NCBI RefSeq assembly: GCF_015644665.1
Contig: NZ_JADOBQ010000010.1
Location: forward strand, 1-64,000
DNA: 64,000 nucleotides
From: Roseobacter sp. MH60115
GTDB lineage: Bacteria; Pseudomonadota; Alphaproteobacteria; Rhodobacterales; Rhodobacteraceae
Direction of reading: 5' to 3'
A program made the translations under genes and the position numbers. Shown here in pieces: positions 17,895-27,000 of the stretch. Each line of letters opens with the position of its first letter. Position 1 is the first letter of the stretch. The notes beneath the pieces were generated by a model. That model did not search any database and was not told the origin of the DNA. It was given only the letters and a program-made list of their open reading frames with translations.

Positions 17895-20534
17895 TCAGGC
17901 CAGATCAAAGACACCTTCTGTCATTGTGAACCATGCCAGCTTTTCCACCGCATGGGTGATCTCGCTGTCATAGGATTCTTCCTCCTCGACGCGCACCGAA
18001 ACGCGGCCATCGGAGCCTCTGTCATAGCGCAGTCCCGAAGGGTCGGTCCCAATGAGCGTCTGCATGTCGGCAAAGAAGGCTTCATTGCCGTCCAGGACCG
18101 TGCCGGTGTTGGTATAGTTGTGATCTGCGTTCACAAAGCCTCTCTCGAAGATGGAGCTGCCGTCGGCAATATCCAGCGCGACCCAGTAGAGGTTCTCATC
18201 GTCGATATCTCTGACGGTGTTACGATCACTTTCCTGGGCCTGCAGTCTGAAGTCGAAGGAATCCGCCGAGATATCGTCCAGACGGTGCGTGATGGCACGG
18301 TCTTCCGCATCGCCGGTCAATTGCGCAAACACCATTGGCTTGTCGTCAAACCCGTTCAGGGCAACGGTACCGCCATCGGTGGTCTTGGCATCCGCCTTGC
18401 CGAAGGAGATTTTTGTGCCATCGGTCATGACGTGGTCGCCAACGCTGCCGGCCATCCAGCTGATGTTCACGGGGATATGGTAATCGTCCAGGTAATCCCA
18501 TTCATCGATCTGGAATTCGAAACCGTTCTCGGTCACGTTACGCACACGCACTGTCAACGGCTGGTCTCCGTCGGAGGAGGCCGGACCCATCACAACTGCG
18601 GCATTCTCGATGGCCTGGTCGAAGCTGATGCTGTGCCACTGGTTGGCATCCATCTGTTCCACCCGCGTATTCCCGATCTCGATATGCGCGTCGGAACCTT
18701 CCACCGGATCTACAGGAGGATCTACCGGATCCACGGGGTCGGGATCGGTATCCGCGCCGGTGTCAGGGTCGGGGTCCGCTGCGGGGGCCTTGTCAATCTC
18801 CGTCATGTTGACCGTGTAGGACTCATTGCTGGAGGCAGAGATGTTCCCGTAGTTTGCTTTCAACTGGGCAATCACATCGGCCACGTCCAGAGTCGCATCG
18901 TTGAACTGCAGCTTTTCGATATTGATCAGCGTGTTTTCATCACCTGCCTGATTGAAGATCCGGATGGGTCCACCATTGGCAGCCTCCGCGTCATAAACAA
19001 TCTGGAAGTTCTCGATGACGTTGCTGAAAACGGCGCTGTCAGTTCCTTCGCCGCCGTCAAGCGTATCATTGCCGCCACCGCCGTTCAGCTTGTCGTTGCC
19101 GCCCATCCCGTAGATCATATCGTTCCCGAGACCACTGGAGATCTCGTTATCGGCGGCGTTGCCGGTGATGTTGTCGTCACCCGACCCGGTGATGGCATTC
19201 TCGATCACGGTATCGCGGGCGATCGAGACATTGCCCTTCTTGCCGTTGAGGTCGGAATAGGTCTCCTGGCGCATGTCCAGCCGCTGATCGGCAGAGCGCG
19301 AGCCCAGGTTGATCAGGTCGATGCCGCCATTGTCGTGGATCATCACCGAGCGCGAGCTGGGCAGGTCCATGGCGAACTGGCCGGTGTTGTTGCCATCGCC
19401 ATAGACGCTGTCGCCGGTATGCACGCTTGTCGGTGTGCCGTAGAGGCTGTGGATCGCCGCGACATCGCCCAGCTGTGGGGTCGCCAGACGCAGTTTGCTG
19501 GCATCGGTATTGGGGTTATCGTTCTGGTCAAAATACGACATGACCGTGGTCTGCCAGCTGTCATTGGCGAAATGCGCATTCGAGCCGAAGCCGGCGCTGC
19601 CGTTGTAGTTGCCGGAGTGACCCAGGCCCAGGGCGTGGCCGATCTCATGGATGTAGGTCTGCAGGTAGTAGGAGCCGTATTTCGTCCAGCCGTCATCGAT
19701 GTTGATGGAGGCGCTCTGGATCGTGTTGCCGATCGTGGTCGAGCTGGCATAGGCGCCGGCATTGCTCTCACCAAAGGTGATATCCGCCGTCGACATGCTG
19801 CGGCCGCCGCTGATGTTCAGCTCGTAGTTGCCGGTGTTCGTGCCGTAGCCGCTTGCCTCGATGTAGAAGGTGCCGCTCTGACCGGCGGTGAACTCGATCT
19901 CGGAGGACCGGTCGCCTGCGGCGCGGTCGTCATTCTGGGCAACACTGTCGCCATTGGGGTTGATCAGCTTCAGGAAAGTGTCGCTGATCTGACCGCCGGA
20001 TCCGTCACCCGACATGGTGATGGTATAGGTCTCGCCGGCTTCCAGCTCGACTGCGATCCAGTCCTTTTCATTGGCGCTGCTGATCGATCCCTTGAACTGT
20101 TCGCCCACATCCAGCTGTGCCGATGTGCTGGCATTGCCGGCGGCGTCCGAACCTTCCTGATGGATCGCGGTTGGCGCGCTGTCGACGGTCGACTGGTTGC
20201 TGATTTCGACGAATTCCAGGCCGCTGACGGCTGTCCAGGCGTCCAGCGCCTGACGGGCGGTCGCGGCACCGGTTGTGCCCAGGGCAGAGAGGTCCACGGT
20301 CAGGACGTCGCCGGTCTGGACGTCAAACGACCGCGGCGCGCGGCCGGTATCGCTCCAGTACCCTTCGGTCAGGTAATCGGCGATTTCATCGTAGGAATAG
20401 GTCGGCAGCCCACCGGCATCCCCGGATGAGGCAGAGCCTGAATGGTCGATGGAAGAGCCGTCTTCGAGGCTTTCCAGGTCGTGGTAGTCATAGGTTTCAA
20501 CAGTGGGGTTCAGTGTCTGGCAGAGGGTACACAT
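17895..20534 (-). CDS. Serralysin-like M10 metalloprotease with PPC-like insert and RTX repeats
   Basis: The ATG at 20534 (MCTLCQTLNP) gives 879 residues without a signal peptide. A zinc-protease domain begins at about 45-112 and is interrupted by a PPC-like beta domain (about 126-242, DWIAVELEAGETYTITMSG). It resumes with HEIGHALGLGH, with zinc ligands His296, His300 and His306, catalytic Glu297 and a VMSYF Met-turn. RTX nonapeptides (GNDMIYGMGGND, GGGGNDTLDGG) lie at about 450-505, followed by a C-terminal region of about 370 residues with a beta-rich repeat. This is a calcium-dependent exoprotease for type I secretion, with the transporter at 31.1-34.1 kb the likely exporter. Confidence 0.9.
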   Translation of the reverse strand: MCTLCQTLNPTVETYDYHDLESLEDGSSIDHSGSASSGDAGGLPTYSYDEIADYLTEGYWSDTGRAPRSFDVQTGDVLTVDLSALGTTGAATARQALDAWTAVSGLEFVEISNQSTVDSAPTAIHQEGSDAAGNASTSAQLDVGEQFKGSISSANEKDWIAVELEAGETYTITMSGDGSGGQISDTFLKLINPNGDSVAQNDDRAAGDRSSEIEFTAGQSGTFYIEASGYGTNTGNYELNISGGRSMSTADITFGESNAGAYASSTTIGNTIQSASINIDDGWTKYGSYYLQTYIHEIGHALGLGHSGNYNGSAGFGSNAHFANDSWQTTVMSYFDQNDNPNTDASKLRLATPQLGDVAAIHSLYGTPTSVHTGDSVYGDGNNTGQFAMDLPSSRSVMIHDNGGIDLINLGSRSADQRLDMRQETYSDLNGKKGNVSIARDTVIENAITGSGDDNITGNAADNEISSGLGNDMIYGMGGNDKLNGGGGNDTLDGGEGTDSAVFSNVIENFQIVYDAEAANGGPIRIFNQAGDENTLINIEKLQFNDATLDVADVIAQLKANYGNISASSNESYTVNMTEIDKAPAADPDPDTGADTDPDPVDPVDPPVDPVEGSDAHIEIGNTRVEQMDANQWHSISFDQAIENAAVVMGPASSDGDQPLTVRVRNVTENGFEFQIDEWDYLDDYHIPVNISWMAGSVGDHVMTDGTKISFGKADAKTTDGGTVALNGFDDKPMVFAQLTGDAEDRAITHRLDDISADSFDFRLQAQESDRNTVRDIDDENLYWVALDIADGSSIFERGFVNADHNYTNTGTVLDGNEAFFADMQTLIGTDPSGLRYDRGSDGRVSVRVEEEESYDSEITHAVEKLAWFTMTEGVFDLA

Positions 20535-20582
20535 TATAGGGGTCTTTCGCGGTTCAAAGCGCACCTGACGTGAGGCGTTGGC

Positions 20583-21014
20583 CTACATCGGGATGTTGCT
20601 GGATTGCAGAAGTTGTTTGGCGAAGTCGTTCAGCATTTGATCCGTCAGGACGGTGTCCATGGCGGAAAGCTCCAGAGTGGGTCCGGTTTCAAGCGCGCCC
20701 CCAGCGGCTTGCCAGACGAGATACCCTGAAATGCTGTCATCAGTTTGTACGTTCTGCACAAAGCGGATTGTCATGTAGTGCGGATCAGGCACGGGTGTGT
20801 CCTCGGACACCACCCTGACATCGCGCTGTTTGGCCGTCAGGACCAACACATCTGCAAGTGCCTTGCAGACCGGTGTGTCCTGATCGTGGCCGCAAATCAG
20901 ATAGACGGGCGGTTCAGTGCCAGTATCCGTGCCGCCGGCAAGTGCCGAAGTACTTGCGGCGAGAAGCAGGGTCATGGCTGATCCGCGTGTGAGATTTGTG
21001 AGTGTTTTGAACAT
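20583..21014 (-). CDS. Small secreted protein upstream of the serralysin, unknown
   Basis: This 143-residue protein has a clear signal peptide (about 1-27, TLLLAASTSALAGG). The mature part is about 115 residues with two cysteines eleven apart at its start (ICGHDQDTPVCKAL), probably a disulfide. It lies 48 bp upstream of the protease on the same strand, so both may share a promoter. Periplasmic serralysin inhibitors (Inh/AprI) are of this size, secreted by Sec and carry one disulfide, but the sequence does not visibly match their family. A role as inhibitor or accessory factor is only a hypothesis. Confidence 0.65.
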   Translation of the reverse strand: MFKTLTNLTRGSAMTLLLAASTSALAGGTDTGTEPPVYLICGHDQDTPVCKALADVLVLTAKQRDVRVVSEDTPVPDPHYMTIRFVQNVQTDDSISGYLVWQAAGGALETGPTLELSAMDTVLTDQMLNDFAKQLLQSSNIPM

Positions 21015-21585
21015 TGCCTATCAGTTTTTTTAGTCGTGTTTCTTAGTCGTGATTTCGACGAGATGACGTTGATCATGCTGATCGTGTGACCAAGTCTTAC
21101 GAGAGGATTAAGGGTTAATTTGGACGCAATCCGGGCTGATCTGAGAACCTTGCGGCGCAATCGGGGCGGGACGGTGACGTCCTGCCTTGGTTGGGTTTCG
21201 GATGCAAAGGAGTACCTTCCGCTGATCAATGTGAGAGCGCTCACATTCAGCAGAGCCAAAGTCGCGATGATGCATAAAGAGGGGTAGGTCTTTCTTGTTT
21301 GTCGTAGAGTGGACCAACAGTAATCGGGACTTGAACAGACTTCCGGCGGCGCGGATAACCCTACCTGCAAGAAATGCCCAATCCTTTTGTGACAAACCGC
21401 AGTAGATGGGCGGATGGCTGCTCGTTTTACGGGAATGAGCGCCGATTTCCGCGTAATTCAGGTGTGATTGGTTTTAAGAAAATGATCCGTAAACTTTAAT
21501 GAAACGCTAATCTGTCCTAAAAAAATGCTACTGATTCGTGCTATGCGTGTAATCAGTTGAGATTACATTCGTATAGCGAGCCAGG
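21015..21585. promoter_or_regulatory. Divergent regulatory region between protease unit and acyltransferase
   Basis: No convincing gene lies in these 571 bp; frames on the minus strand (to 21395) lack ribosome sites and familiar composition. The stretch holds a CRP-like palindrome at 21231-21246 and an AT-rich run near 21470-21540 upstream of the acyltransferase start. Its length suggests more regulation than usual for this replicon. Confidence 0.5.
21231..21246. promoter_or_regulatory. CRP/FNR-type operator palindrome
   Basis: TGTGA-GAGCGC-TCACA fits the CRP consensus TGTGA-N6-TCACA exactly, and the arms extend to AATGTGAG/CTCACATT (8 bp each around a 4-bp centre). It is about 217 bp upstream of the small secreted protein and protease unit and about 340 bp upstream of the acyltransferase. 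The regulator is unknown; CRP-like proteins are numerous in roseobacters. Confidence 0.55.
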
Positions 21586-23460
21586 ATGCACTATCGCCCC
21601 GACGTAGACGGCCTGCGGGCAGTGGCTGTTTTATCCGTCATTTTCTACCATGCAGGGATCGTGGTTTTCAGTGGTGGCTTCATTGGCGTGGACGTCTTCT
21701 TTGTCCTGTCGGGCTATCTGATCACGTCACTGATGCTGAAAGACATGTCGGCCGGACGCTTCAGCCTGCTGCATTTCTACGAACGCCGGGCGCGCCGCAT
21801 CCTGCCTGCCCTGATCGTGGTGGCGCTTGTCTGCCTGCCTTTTGCCTGGGTGTTGATGGTGCCGGCCCAGTTTGTCGATTTCTCCCAGAGCCTGGTTGCT
21901 GTCGCCACTTTCTCCTCCAATATCCTCTTTCTGCTTGAAAGCGGCTATTTCGAAGGGTCAGCGGAACTCAAGCCCCTGCTGCACACCTGGAGCCTGGCAG
22001 TTGAGGAGCAGTTCTACCTGCTCTTCCCGCTGCTGCTGATGGCGCTGTGGCGGTTTGGCCGGTCCCGTGTCGTGCAGGTTCTGATCACCATCCTGCTGCT
22101 CAGCCTGGCGTGGAGCGAGTGGGGTTGGCGGCATCTGCCGGATGCCAATTTCTACCTGCTGCCGTCGCGCGCCTGGGAGCTGCTGGCCGGCAGCCTCTGT
22201 GCCTTTGTGCTGCAGGGGGGGCCGGCCCGGGCCCGCAACCTGCCGGCGGCGGCCGGTCTGGGGATGATCCTGCTTGCCGTCTTCCTCTATGACACCAGCA
22301 CGCCGGTGCCATCGCTTTATATGCTCCTGCCGGTGGGGGGGACCTGCCTCGTCATCCTCTTTGCCGGGCCCGGCACCTGGGTTGCTGCGCTGCTCTCCAC
22401 CAGGGCGTTGGTCGGTATCGGCCTGATCAGCTATTCGGCCTATCTGTGGCACCAGCCGCTTTTCGTCTTTGCGCGGTTGCAGCTCTGGCTCCCGCCGACG
22501 CCTGCAGCCATGCTGGGGCTCTCTGCGGTCAGCCTGGTTCTGGGCTGGATCAGCTGGCGCTATGTGGAACAGCCCTTCCGGCGGGCGGGGCCGCTGCTGG
22601 CAGCGCGCCCGCAGGTGTTCACGGCAAGCGCTCTGACCAGTGCCCTGATCCTTGCCGTCGGGCTTGTGGGGCATTTCGCCAATGGCTTTCCGAACCGGCT
22701 GCCTGCCGGGTACGAAATACGGCAGGAGCGGCTGGCAGAGCTGCGCGCGGTGCGTCATGCCGACATCCGGTCGGGGGTCTGCAATTTCAACCGCAAGGGT
22801 CCGCACCGGACGCTGGAGGACTTCCTGGGCCACTGGGATTGCGCGCCCGAGGAACAGGGCGCCCGGGCGCCGCGCCTCATCGTGGTCGGGGACAGCCATG
22901 CGGCGGATATTTCAAGTGCGCTGACCCTGAATGGCATAGACCACATCCAGATCACCAGTTCCGCCTGTCCGCTCCTTCTGGACAAGGCGGGGCTCCCGCC
23001 CAATTGCGCAGCTGTCCGCACCCTGCTGGACAAACACCTGCGGGCCGATGACTGGGTCATTCTCGCCAATCAGTTCCAGCGCGACGAGGCGACACAAAGC
23101 TATATCCGCAATGTGATGCAGGAATGGGCGCCCCGCAGTGCCAAGACATTATTGCTCGCGCCGCGGTTCGAGTTTCCCAGGTTCGAAAACGCCTTTCTGA
23201 TGCAGGGGCCGGAACGGTTGCATAATCTGCCCCCCGAAACGACCGTATGGCAGGACTTCACCGAGGCCGTCGCCACGCTGGACGTGCCCAAGACCATGCG
23301 GGTGATCGACACGGTATCCCTGCTCTGCTCTGATCTGGCCCATTGCACCGCGGTGAAGGATGGTCAGCTGATGTATGTGGACAGCCACCATTTTTCCGGT
23401 CAGGCGGCCAGACAGGTCGGCGCAGGTCTGGCCCAGCATCTGCAGGCCGAGGGCTGGTAA
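21586..23460 (+). CDS. OafA/YrhL-type acyltransferase with C-terminal SGNH domain
   Basis: This 624-residue membrane protein starts with the acyltransferase-3 hallmark YRPDVDGLRAVAVLSVIFYH, containing the catalytic-type His, followed by GGFIGVDVFFVLSGYLI and about ten membrane helices up to residue 370. The C-terminal part (about 380-624) is an SGNH hydrolase-like domain with VVGDSHAADISSA and the Asp-His pair in YVDSHHFS. Such two-domain enzymes move acetyl groups across the inner membrane onto polysaccharides. It is a candidate to O-acetylate the EPS, opposing the esterase at 6471-7472. The ribosome site at 21586 is weak (AGG directly before ATG). Confidence 0.9.
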   Translation: MHYRPDVDGLRAVAVLSVIFYHAGIVVFSGGFIGVDVFFVLSGYLITSLMLKDMSAGRFSLLHFYERRARRILPALIVVALVCLPFAWVLMVPAQFVDFSQSLVAVATFSSNILFLLESGYFEGSAELKPLLHTWSLAVEEQFYLLFPLLLMALWRFGRSRVVQVLITILLLSLAWSEWGWRHLPDANFYLLPSRAWELLAGSLCAFVLQGGPARARNLPAAAGLGMILLAVFLYDTSTPVPSLYMLLPVGGTCLVILFAGPGTWVAALLSTRALVGIGLISYSAYLWHQPLFVFARLQLWLPPTPAAMLGLSAVSLVLGWISWRYVEQPFRRAGPLLAARPQVFTASALTSALILAVGLVGHFANGFPNRLPAGYEIRQERLAELRAVRHADIRSGVCNFNRKGPHRTLEDFLGHWDCAPEEQGARAPRLIVVGDSHAADISSALTLNGIDHIQITSSACPLLLDKAGLPPNCAAVRTLLDKHLRADDWVILANQFQRDEATQSYIRNVMQEWAPRSAKTLLLAPRFEFPRFENAFLMQGPERLHNLPPETTVWQDFTEAVATLDVPKTMRVIDTVSLLCSDLAHCTAVKDGQLMYVDSHHFSGQAARQVGAGLAQHLQAEGW

Positions 23461-23558
23461 GCGGCTATTTGCATGTGACATCGCTGACCCTTTGAACGAT
23501 GCTGATAGAGTGGCAAGCCTCTGGCGCGTGCCGAAGCTCATTGGAAATGGAAAGACTT

Positions 23559-24281
23559 ATGAGATTTTTCATATCGGCAGTTTTGGCGCTGCTCATGCTG
23601 GGGCAGGGCCGTCCCGTTTCCGCAGTGACAATTGAACCACTGACCAGCTTCACCTATGAATACTACTCATATAGCTATGATGTCAGCTATTCGTCCGGCG
23701 AAGGTGTGCGGTTCCGGGACAAAACAACCCTCAGGTCCTCTTCGTATATCGCATTTTCTGTAGACGGCGTTTGGGAAACATCACCGCTGGCTCAGAAAAC
23801 GATCTCTTTCGACGTCGGCGTTATTCAGGATGTCGGCGTGCCCGGAGTGTCCGGGGCTTACGGCCTTCAAGGCTATGACAGCGTCGTCGGGCAGATGAAA
23901 TTTGATCGCAACGGCGCAATTGTCCTATGGGATATCTACTCCAATGTTGGCCATGGCAGCCGGTATTCCAGTTCGAGCACTGCAAGAGATGCTCTGACGC
24001 CGCGCAGTGGTCCGCTTCTCGTGGACGGCAAGCCGCTCAAGGTGTTCGAGCAGGTGAGAGGGGAGTTATCTTCCATCACAAGTATCTACAGCACCCAGCG
24101 GGGCTTCTGGCTCGGAACCCGGATGGTCGATTGTTATGTGTATAACGATCAGGGTCAGATTCTGGACGTATATGATTGTACCACCCGGCCGATTGATGCG
24201 GCGGTTGTGCCGCTCCCCGCCTCGGCGCTGCTGCTTTTGTCAGGTTTTCTGCTGCTGGTGGGCAGAAGGCGCAGGGCCTAG
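23559..24281 (+). CDS. VPLPA-CTERM sorting-domain protein (XrtD substrate)
   Basis: The ATG at 23559 with GGAAAG upstream gives 240 residues: a signal peptide (1-22, ISAVLALLMLGQGRPVSA), a Tyr/Ser-rich extracellular part, and a C-terminal sorting tail. The tail reads VPLPA at about 217-221, then a hydrophobic helix (SALLLLSGFLLLVG) and a basic end GRRRRA. This three-part signal is the defining VPLPA-CTERM tail cut by XrtD, which is encoded at 3743. The mature domain has no recognised enzyme motif; it may be structural or adhesive. The protein should be processed at the inner membrane and released to the surface. Confidence 0.9.
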   Translation: MRFFISAVLALLMLGQGRPVSAVTIEPLTSFTYEYYSYSYDVSYSSGEGVRFRDKTTLRSSSYIAFSVDGVWETSPLAQKTISFDVGVIQDVGVPGVSGAYGLQGYDSVVGQMKFDRNGAIVLWDIYSNVGHGSRYSSSSTARDALTPRSGPLLVDGKPLKVFEQVRGELSSITSIYSTQRGFWLGTRMVDCYVYNDQGQILDVYDCTTRPIDAAVVPLPASALLLLSGFLLLVGRRRRA

Positions 24282-24299
24282 GATCCCTGCTTTCCAATT

Positions 24300-25589
24300 T
24301 CAGGGTGTTGCGTGCAGGGGCAACCCGTCGATGCGCGTCTCGATGCGGTCCAGCATCGCGCGATAGGCAGGGCTGTCCACGGAGCCGAAGCGGTCGTCGA
24401 ACTCTTTGCGCGGCATCAACCCGGGGATGCCCTCGAAGGAGGCCAGCACGTCGCTTTCGGTCTGGATCCGGCCCAGCAGGCGCGGCCAGTCGTCGGCGGG
24501 CGCACCCATCATCCGGTTGGCCAGCCGGATGCCGGAATTATTCGCGGTGATATCGGTGAAATCAAACCCGCCCGAGCGGGTCTTGTCGAAAAGCTCCTTG
24601 AACTCCCCGATGGAGACCGCCACGCCGCGGTTGCTGGCCGCCTGAATGGCCGAGGCGGTCACGAAATGCCGCTTGGAGTCGATGCGGTTTGCAAAGGTGA
24701 CCTTGGAGCAGCCGTTCTGCCAGTCGCGCCCGGCGTCCGTCCAGTCCGGCACCAGCCGTTCCGAGATCAGGCCGAACTCGCTGGCCCCACAGGCCTCGGC
24801 CAGCGCAAAGATCGCCGCCGTATAGGCATTGGCGCGGTTGTCTGCGCCTGTGTCCTCGGCGGCCATTTCCAGCGCAAAGCGCAGATGCGGTATGAAGCTG
24901 CCGCGTGTGGGCAGGCGTCCGTCATCCAGCGCTTCCCGGATCGCCACGTAATAGCGGTCGATCTCGGGGGCAGAGGGCAGGGTGCCGCCGCGCAGGGTAC
25001 CAAAGACCCGGGCCGCGATCTCGCTGCGCTGTGAGACATCCAGATCAAGCCGCGCGGTGATCTGCTCCGGTGTGACGTCCAACTGTTCGACGGCGGTCAT
25101 GATCGCCTCGCTGCTGCCCGCCCCCATGAAGAGATCGGCCCCCACCCGCCCGATCCAGAGCGCCAGCGCAGGGGGCAGGGAAATCCGACCGATCCGCACC
25201 TCATTGAGTTGCAATTCGCCTGTGTAGGAAGGCACGGAGACATCGAGGTTGACCCAGAAAGCGCCCTTGGTCTTGGGGATGGGCGCCGCGGCCAGAACCC
25301 GCAGCTGACCCTCTTCCAACTCGGTCTTGCCGCGAAACCCCGGCACCATGCGTGCGCCCATGCGCAAGACGCCCTCGACCGTGGCGGCGGGCACCTCCAG
25401 CACCTGCTCCGAGGCCTCTGGGCTGCGCGACAGAAAGCGGATCCTCTGCACCAGCGCCCGCGCCTCGCGCACGTCCTTGGAACTGGGCGGCTCGGTCTTG
25501 GCGATGATCGGATCGCGCTCCACCATACCGAAACCCACAAGGCCGAGGGCCAGCAGGAGGATCAGGAACAGGCGAAAGAGCCAGCGCAT
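24300..25589 (-). CDS. Unknown membrane-anchored envelope protein
   Basis: This 429-residue protein has one N-terminal membrane segment (about 4-22, LFLILLLALGLVGFG), probably uncleaved, and a periplasmic body. The middle part (about 60-190) looks beta-rich (GELQLNEVRIGRISLPPAL). The C-terminal half has a regular pattern of polar helices with ANAYTAAIFALAEACG and a cysteine pair, followed by an ITANNSGIRLANRMM block. Similar proteins appear in exopolysaccharide or exosortase neighbourhoods as far as I recall, but I cannot name a function. It is separated from ugd by 38 bp and may be co-transcribed with it, ugd being first. Confidence 0.6.
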   Translation of the reverse strand: MRWLFRLFLILLLALGLVGFGMVERDPIIAKTEPPSSKDVREARALVQRIRFLSRSPEASEQVLEVPAATVEGVLRMGARMVPGFRGKTELEEGQLRVLAAAPIPKTKGAFWVNLDVSVPSYTGELQLNEVRIGRISLPPALALWIGRVGADLFMGAGSSEAIMTAVEQLDVTPEQITARLDLDVSQRSEIAARVFGTLRGGTLPSAPEIDRYYVAIREALDDGRLPTRGSFIPHLRFALEMAAEDTGADNRANAYTAAIFALAEACGASEFGLISERLVPDWTDAGRDWQNGCSKVTFANRIDSKRHFVTASAIQAASNRGVAVSIGEFKELFDKTRSGGFDFTDITANNSGIRLANRMMGAPADDWPRLLGRIQTESDVLASFEGIPGLMPRKEFDDRFGSVDSPAYRAMLDRIETRIDGLPLHATP

Positions 25590-25627
25590 GGGTAAAACCT
25601 CAACAGAAAGCCTGCACTTTTACAAGC

Positions 25628-26953
25628 TCAGGCCGCGTCCTCGGCATCCCGCCGCCCGATGGAGGCATAGGCGGCGAACCCCGCGCGCGTGGCATCCTCG
25701 TGGCTGTAGATATTGCGCAGATCGATCATCCGCGCCGTGCGCATCGCCTGTGCCAGCCGTTCCAGATCGAGGCCGCGGAACTCGTTCCATTCCGTCAGCA
25801 GGATCACCGCATCCGCGTCTGCGGCGGCGGCATAGGCATCCTCGATCCATTCCACGCCGGGCAGCAGGGCCTGGCCTTCATGCCGCCCCTGCGGGTCCGA
25901 GACGCGCACGGTAGCACCACTGCCCACAAGGGCGGGCACGATGGTCAGGGCCGGTGCGTCGCGCATGTCATCGGTATTGGGTTTGAAGGTCACGCCCAGC
26001 ACCGCCACGGTCAGCCCGTTCACAGAGCCGCCGCAAAGGTCGGTGATCTTGGAGATCATCCGGCGTTTCATCTCTTCGTTGACCTTGATCACGGTCTCGG
26101 TGATCTGCATCGGGATCGCATGCTCCTGCCCGATGCGCGCCAGCGCCTTGGTGTCTTTGGGGAAGCACGAGCCGCCATAGCCGGGGCCTGCGTGCAGGAA
26201 CTTGTTGCCGATGCGGTTATCAAGCCCGATCCCCTTGGAGACCTGCTTCACATCCGCGCCGGTGCGTTCGCAGAGGGCTGCGATCTCATTGATGAAGGTG
26301 ATCTTGGTGGCCAGAAAGGCGTTGGCCGCATATTTGATCATCTCCGCACTTTCCAGATCGGTGGTGATGATCGGGAAGTCCCGCAGGAAGAGCGGGCGGT
26401 AAATCTCGGACATCACCTCGGCGGCGCGCTCGGTCTCGGCGCCCACCACAACCCGGTCGGGGCGCATGAAATCGTCGATCGCCGCCCCCTCGCGCAGGAA
26501 TTCAGGGTTCGAGGCCACATCGAAATCAAGCCCGGGGCGGGCCTTTTCGATCACCTCTTGTACCTTGCGATTGGTGCCAAGCGGCACGGTGGATTTGGTC
26601 ACGACAACCGTATAGCCGGTGATCGCATGGGCGATCTCTTCGGCGGCGGCATAGACATAGGTGAGGTCCGCATGGCCATCACCGCGCCGTGTCGGCGTGC
26701 CCACAGCGATAAACACGGCATCCGCGCCGTCAACAGCAGCCTTGAGGTCCTGGGTGAAGGTCAGCCGGCCTGCGGCGACATTCTTGGCCATCAGCGTATC
26801 GAGACCCGGCTCATAGATCGGCACCTCGCCGCGCTCCAGCATCTCGATCTTGGACTGATCCTTGTCGACGCAAATGACGTCATGGCCAAAGTCTGAGAAA
26901 CAAACCCCTGAAACCAACCCCACATACCCAGTACCGATCATCGTAATACGCAT
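25628..26953 (-). CDS. ugd: UDP-glucose 6-dehydrogenase
   Basis: This 441-residue enzyme begins with the NAD motif MIGTGYVGLVSGVCFSDFGH. The catalytic cysteine lies in GPGYGGSCFPKDTKAL and the conserved lysine in NAFLATKITFINEIAAL, followed by a C-terminal UDP-binding domain (AVLGVTFKPNTDDMRDAP). Length and motifs fit the bacterial UDP-glucose dehydrogenase family. It oxidises UDP-glucose twice to UDP-glucuronate, the precursor for acidic EPS sugars and for the 4-epimerase at 14147. A palindrome overlapping a TTGACA-like box lies about 50 bp upstream. Confidence 0.93.
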   Translation of the reverse strand: MRITMIGTGYVGLVSGVCFSDFGHDVICVDKDQSKIEMLERGEVPIYEPGLDTLMAKNVAAGRLTFTQDLKAAVDGADAVFIAVGTPTRRGDGHADLTYVYAAAEEIAHAITGYTVVVTKSTVPLGTNRKVQEVIEKARPGLDFDVASNPEFLREGAAIDDFMRPDRVVVGAETERAAEVMSEIYRPLFLRDFPIITTDLESAEMIKYAANAFLATKITFINEIAALCERTGADVKQVSKGIGLDNRIGNKFLHAGPGYGGSCFPKDTKALARIGQEHAIPMQITETVIKVNEEMKRRMISKITDLCGGSVNGLTVAVLGVTFKPNTDDMRDAPALTIVPALVGSGATVRVSDPQGRHEGQALLPGVEWIEDAYAAAADADAVILLTEWNEFRGLDLERLAQAMRTARMIDLRNIYSHEDATRAGFAAYASIGRRDAEDAA

Positions 26954-27000
26954 AGTAACATCCTTTGGCTCATCCGGTGCCTAGATGCTTGTGACATCAA

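Noticed and set aside
17877-20429. 850-codon plus-strand open frame opposite the serralysin gene
   Set aside because: It is the antisense shadow of a well-supported RTX protease; the product has no domain and unnatural composition.
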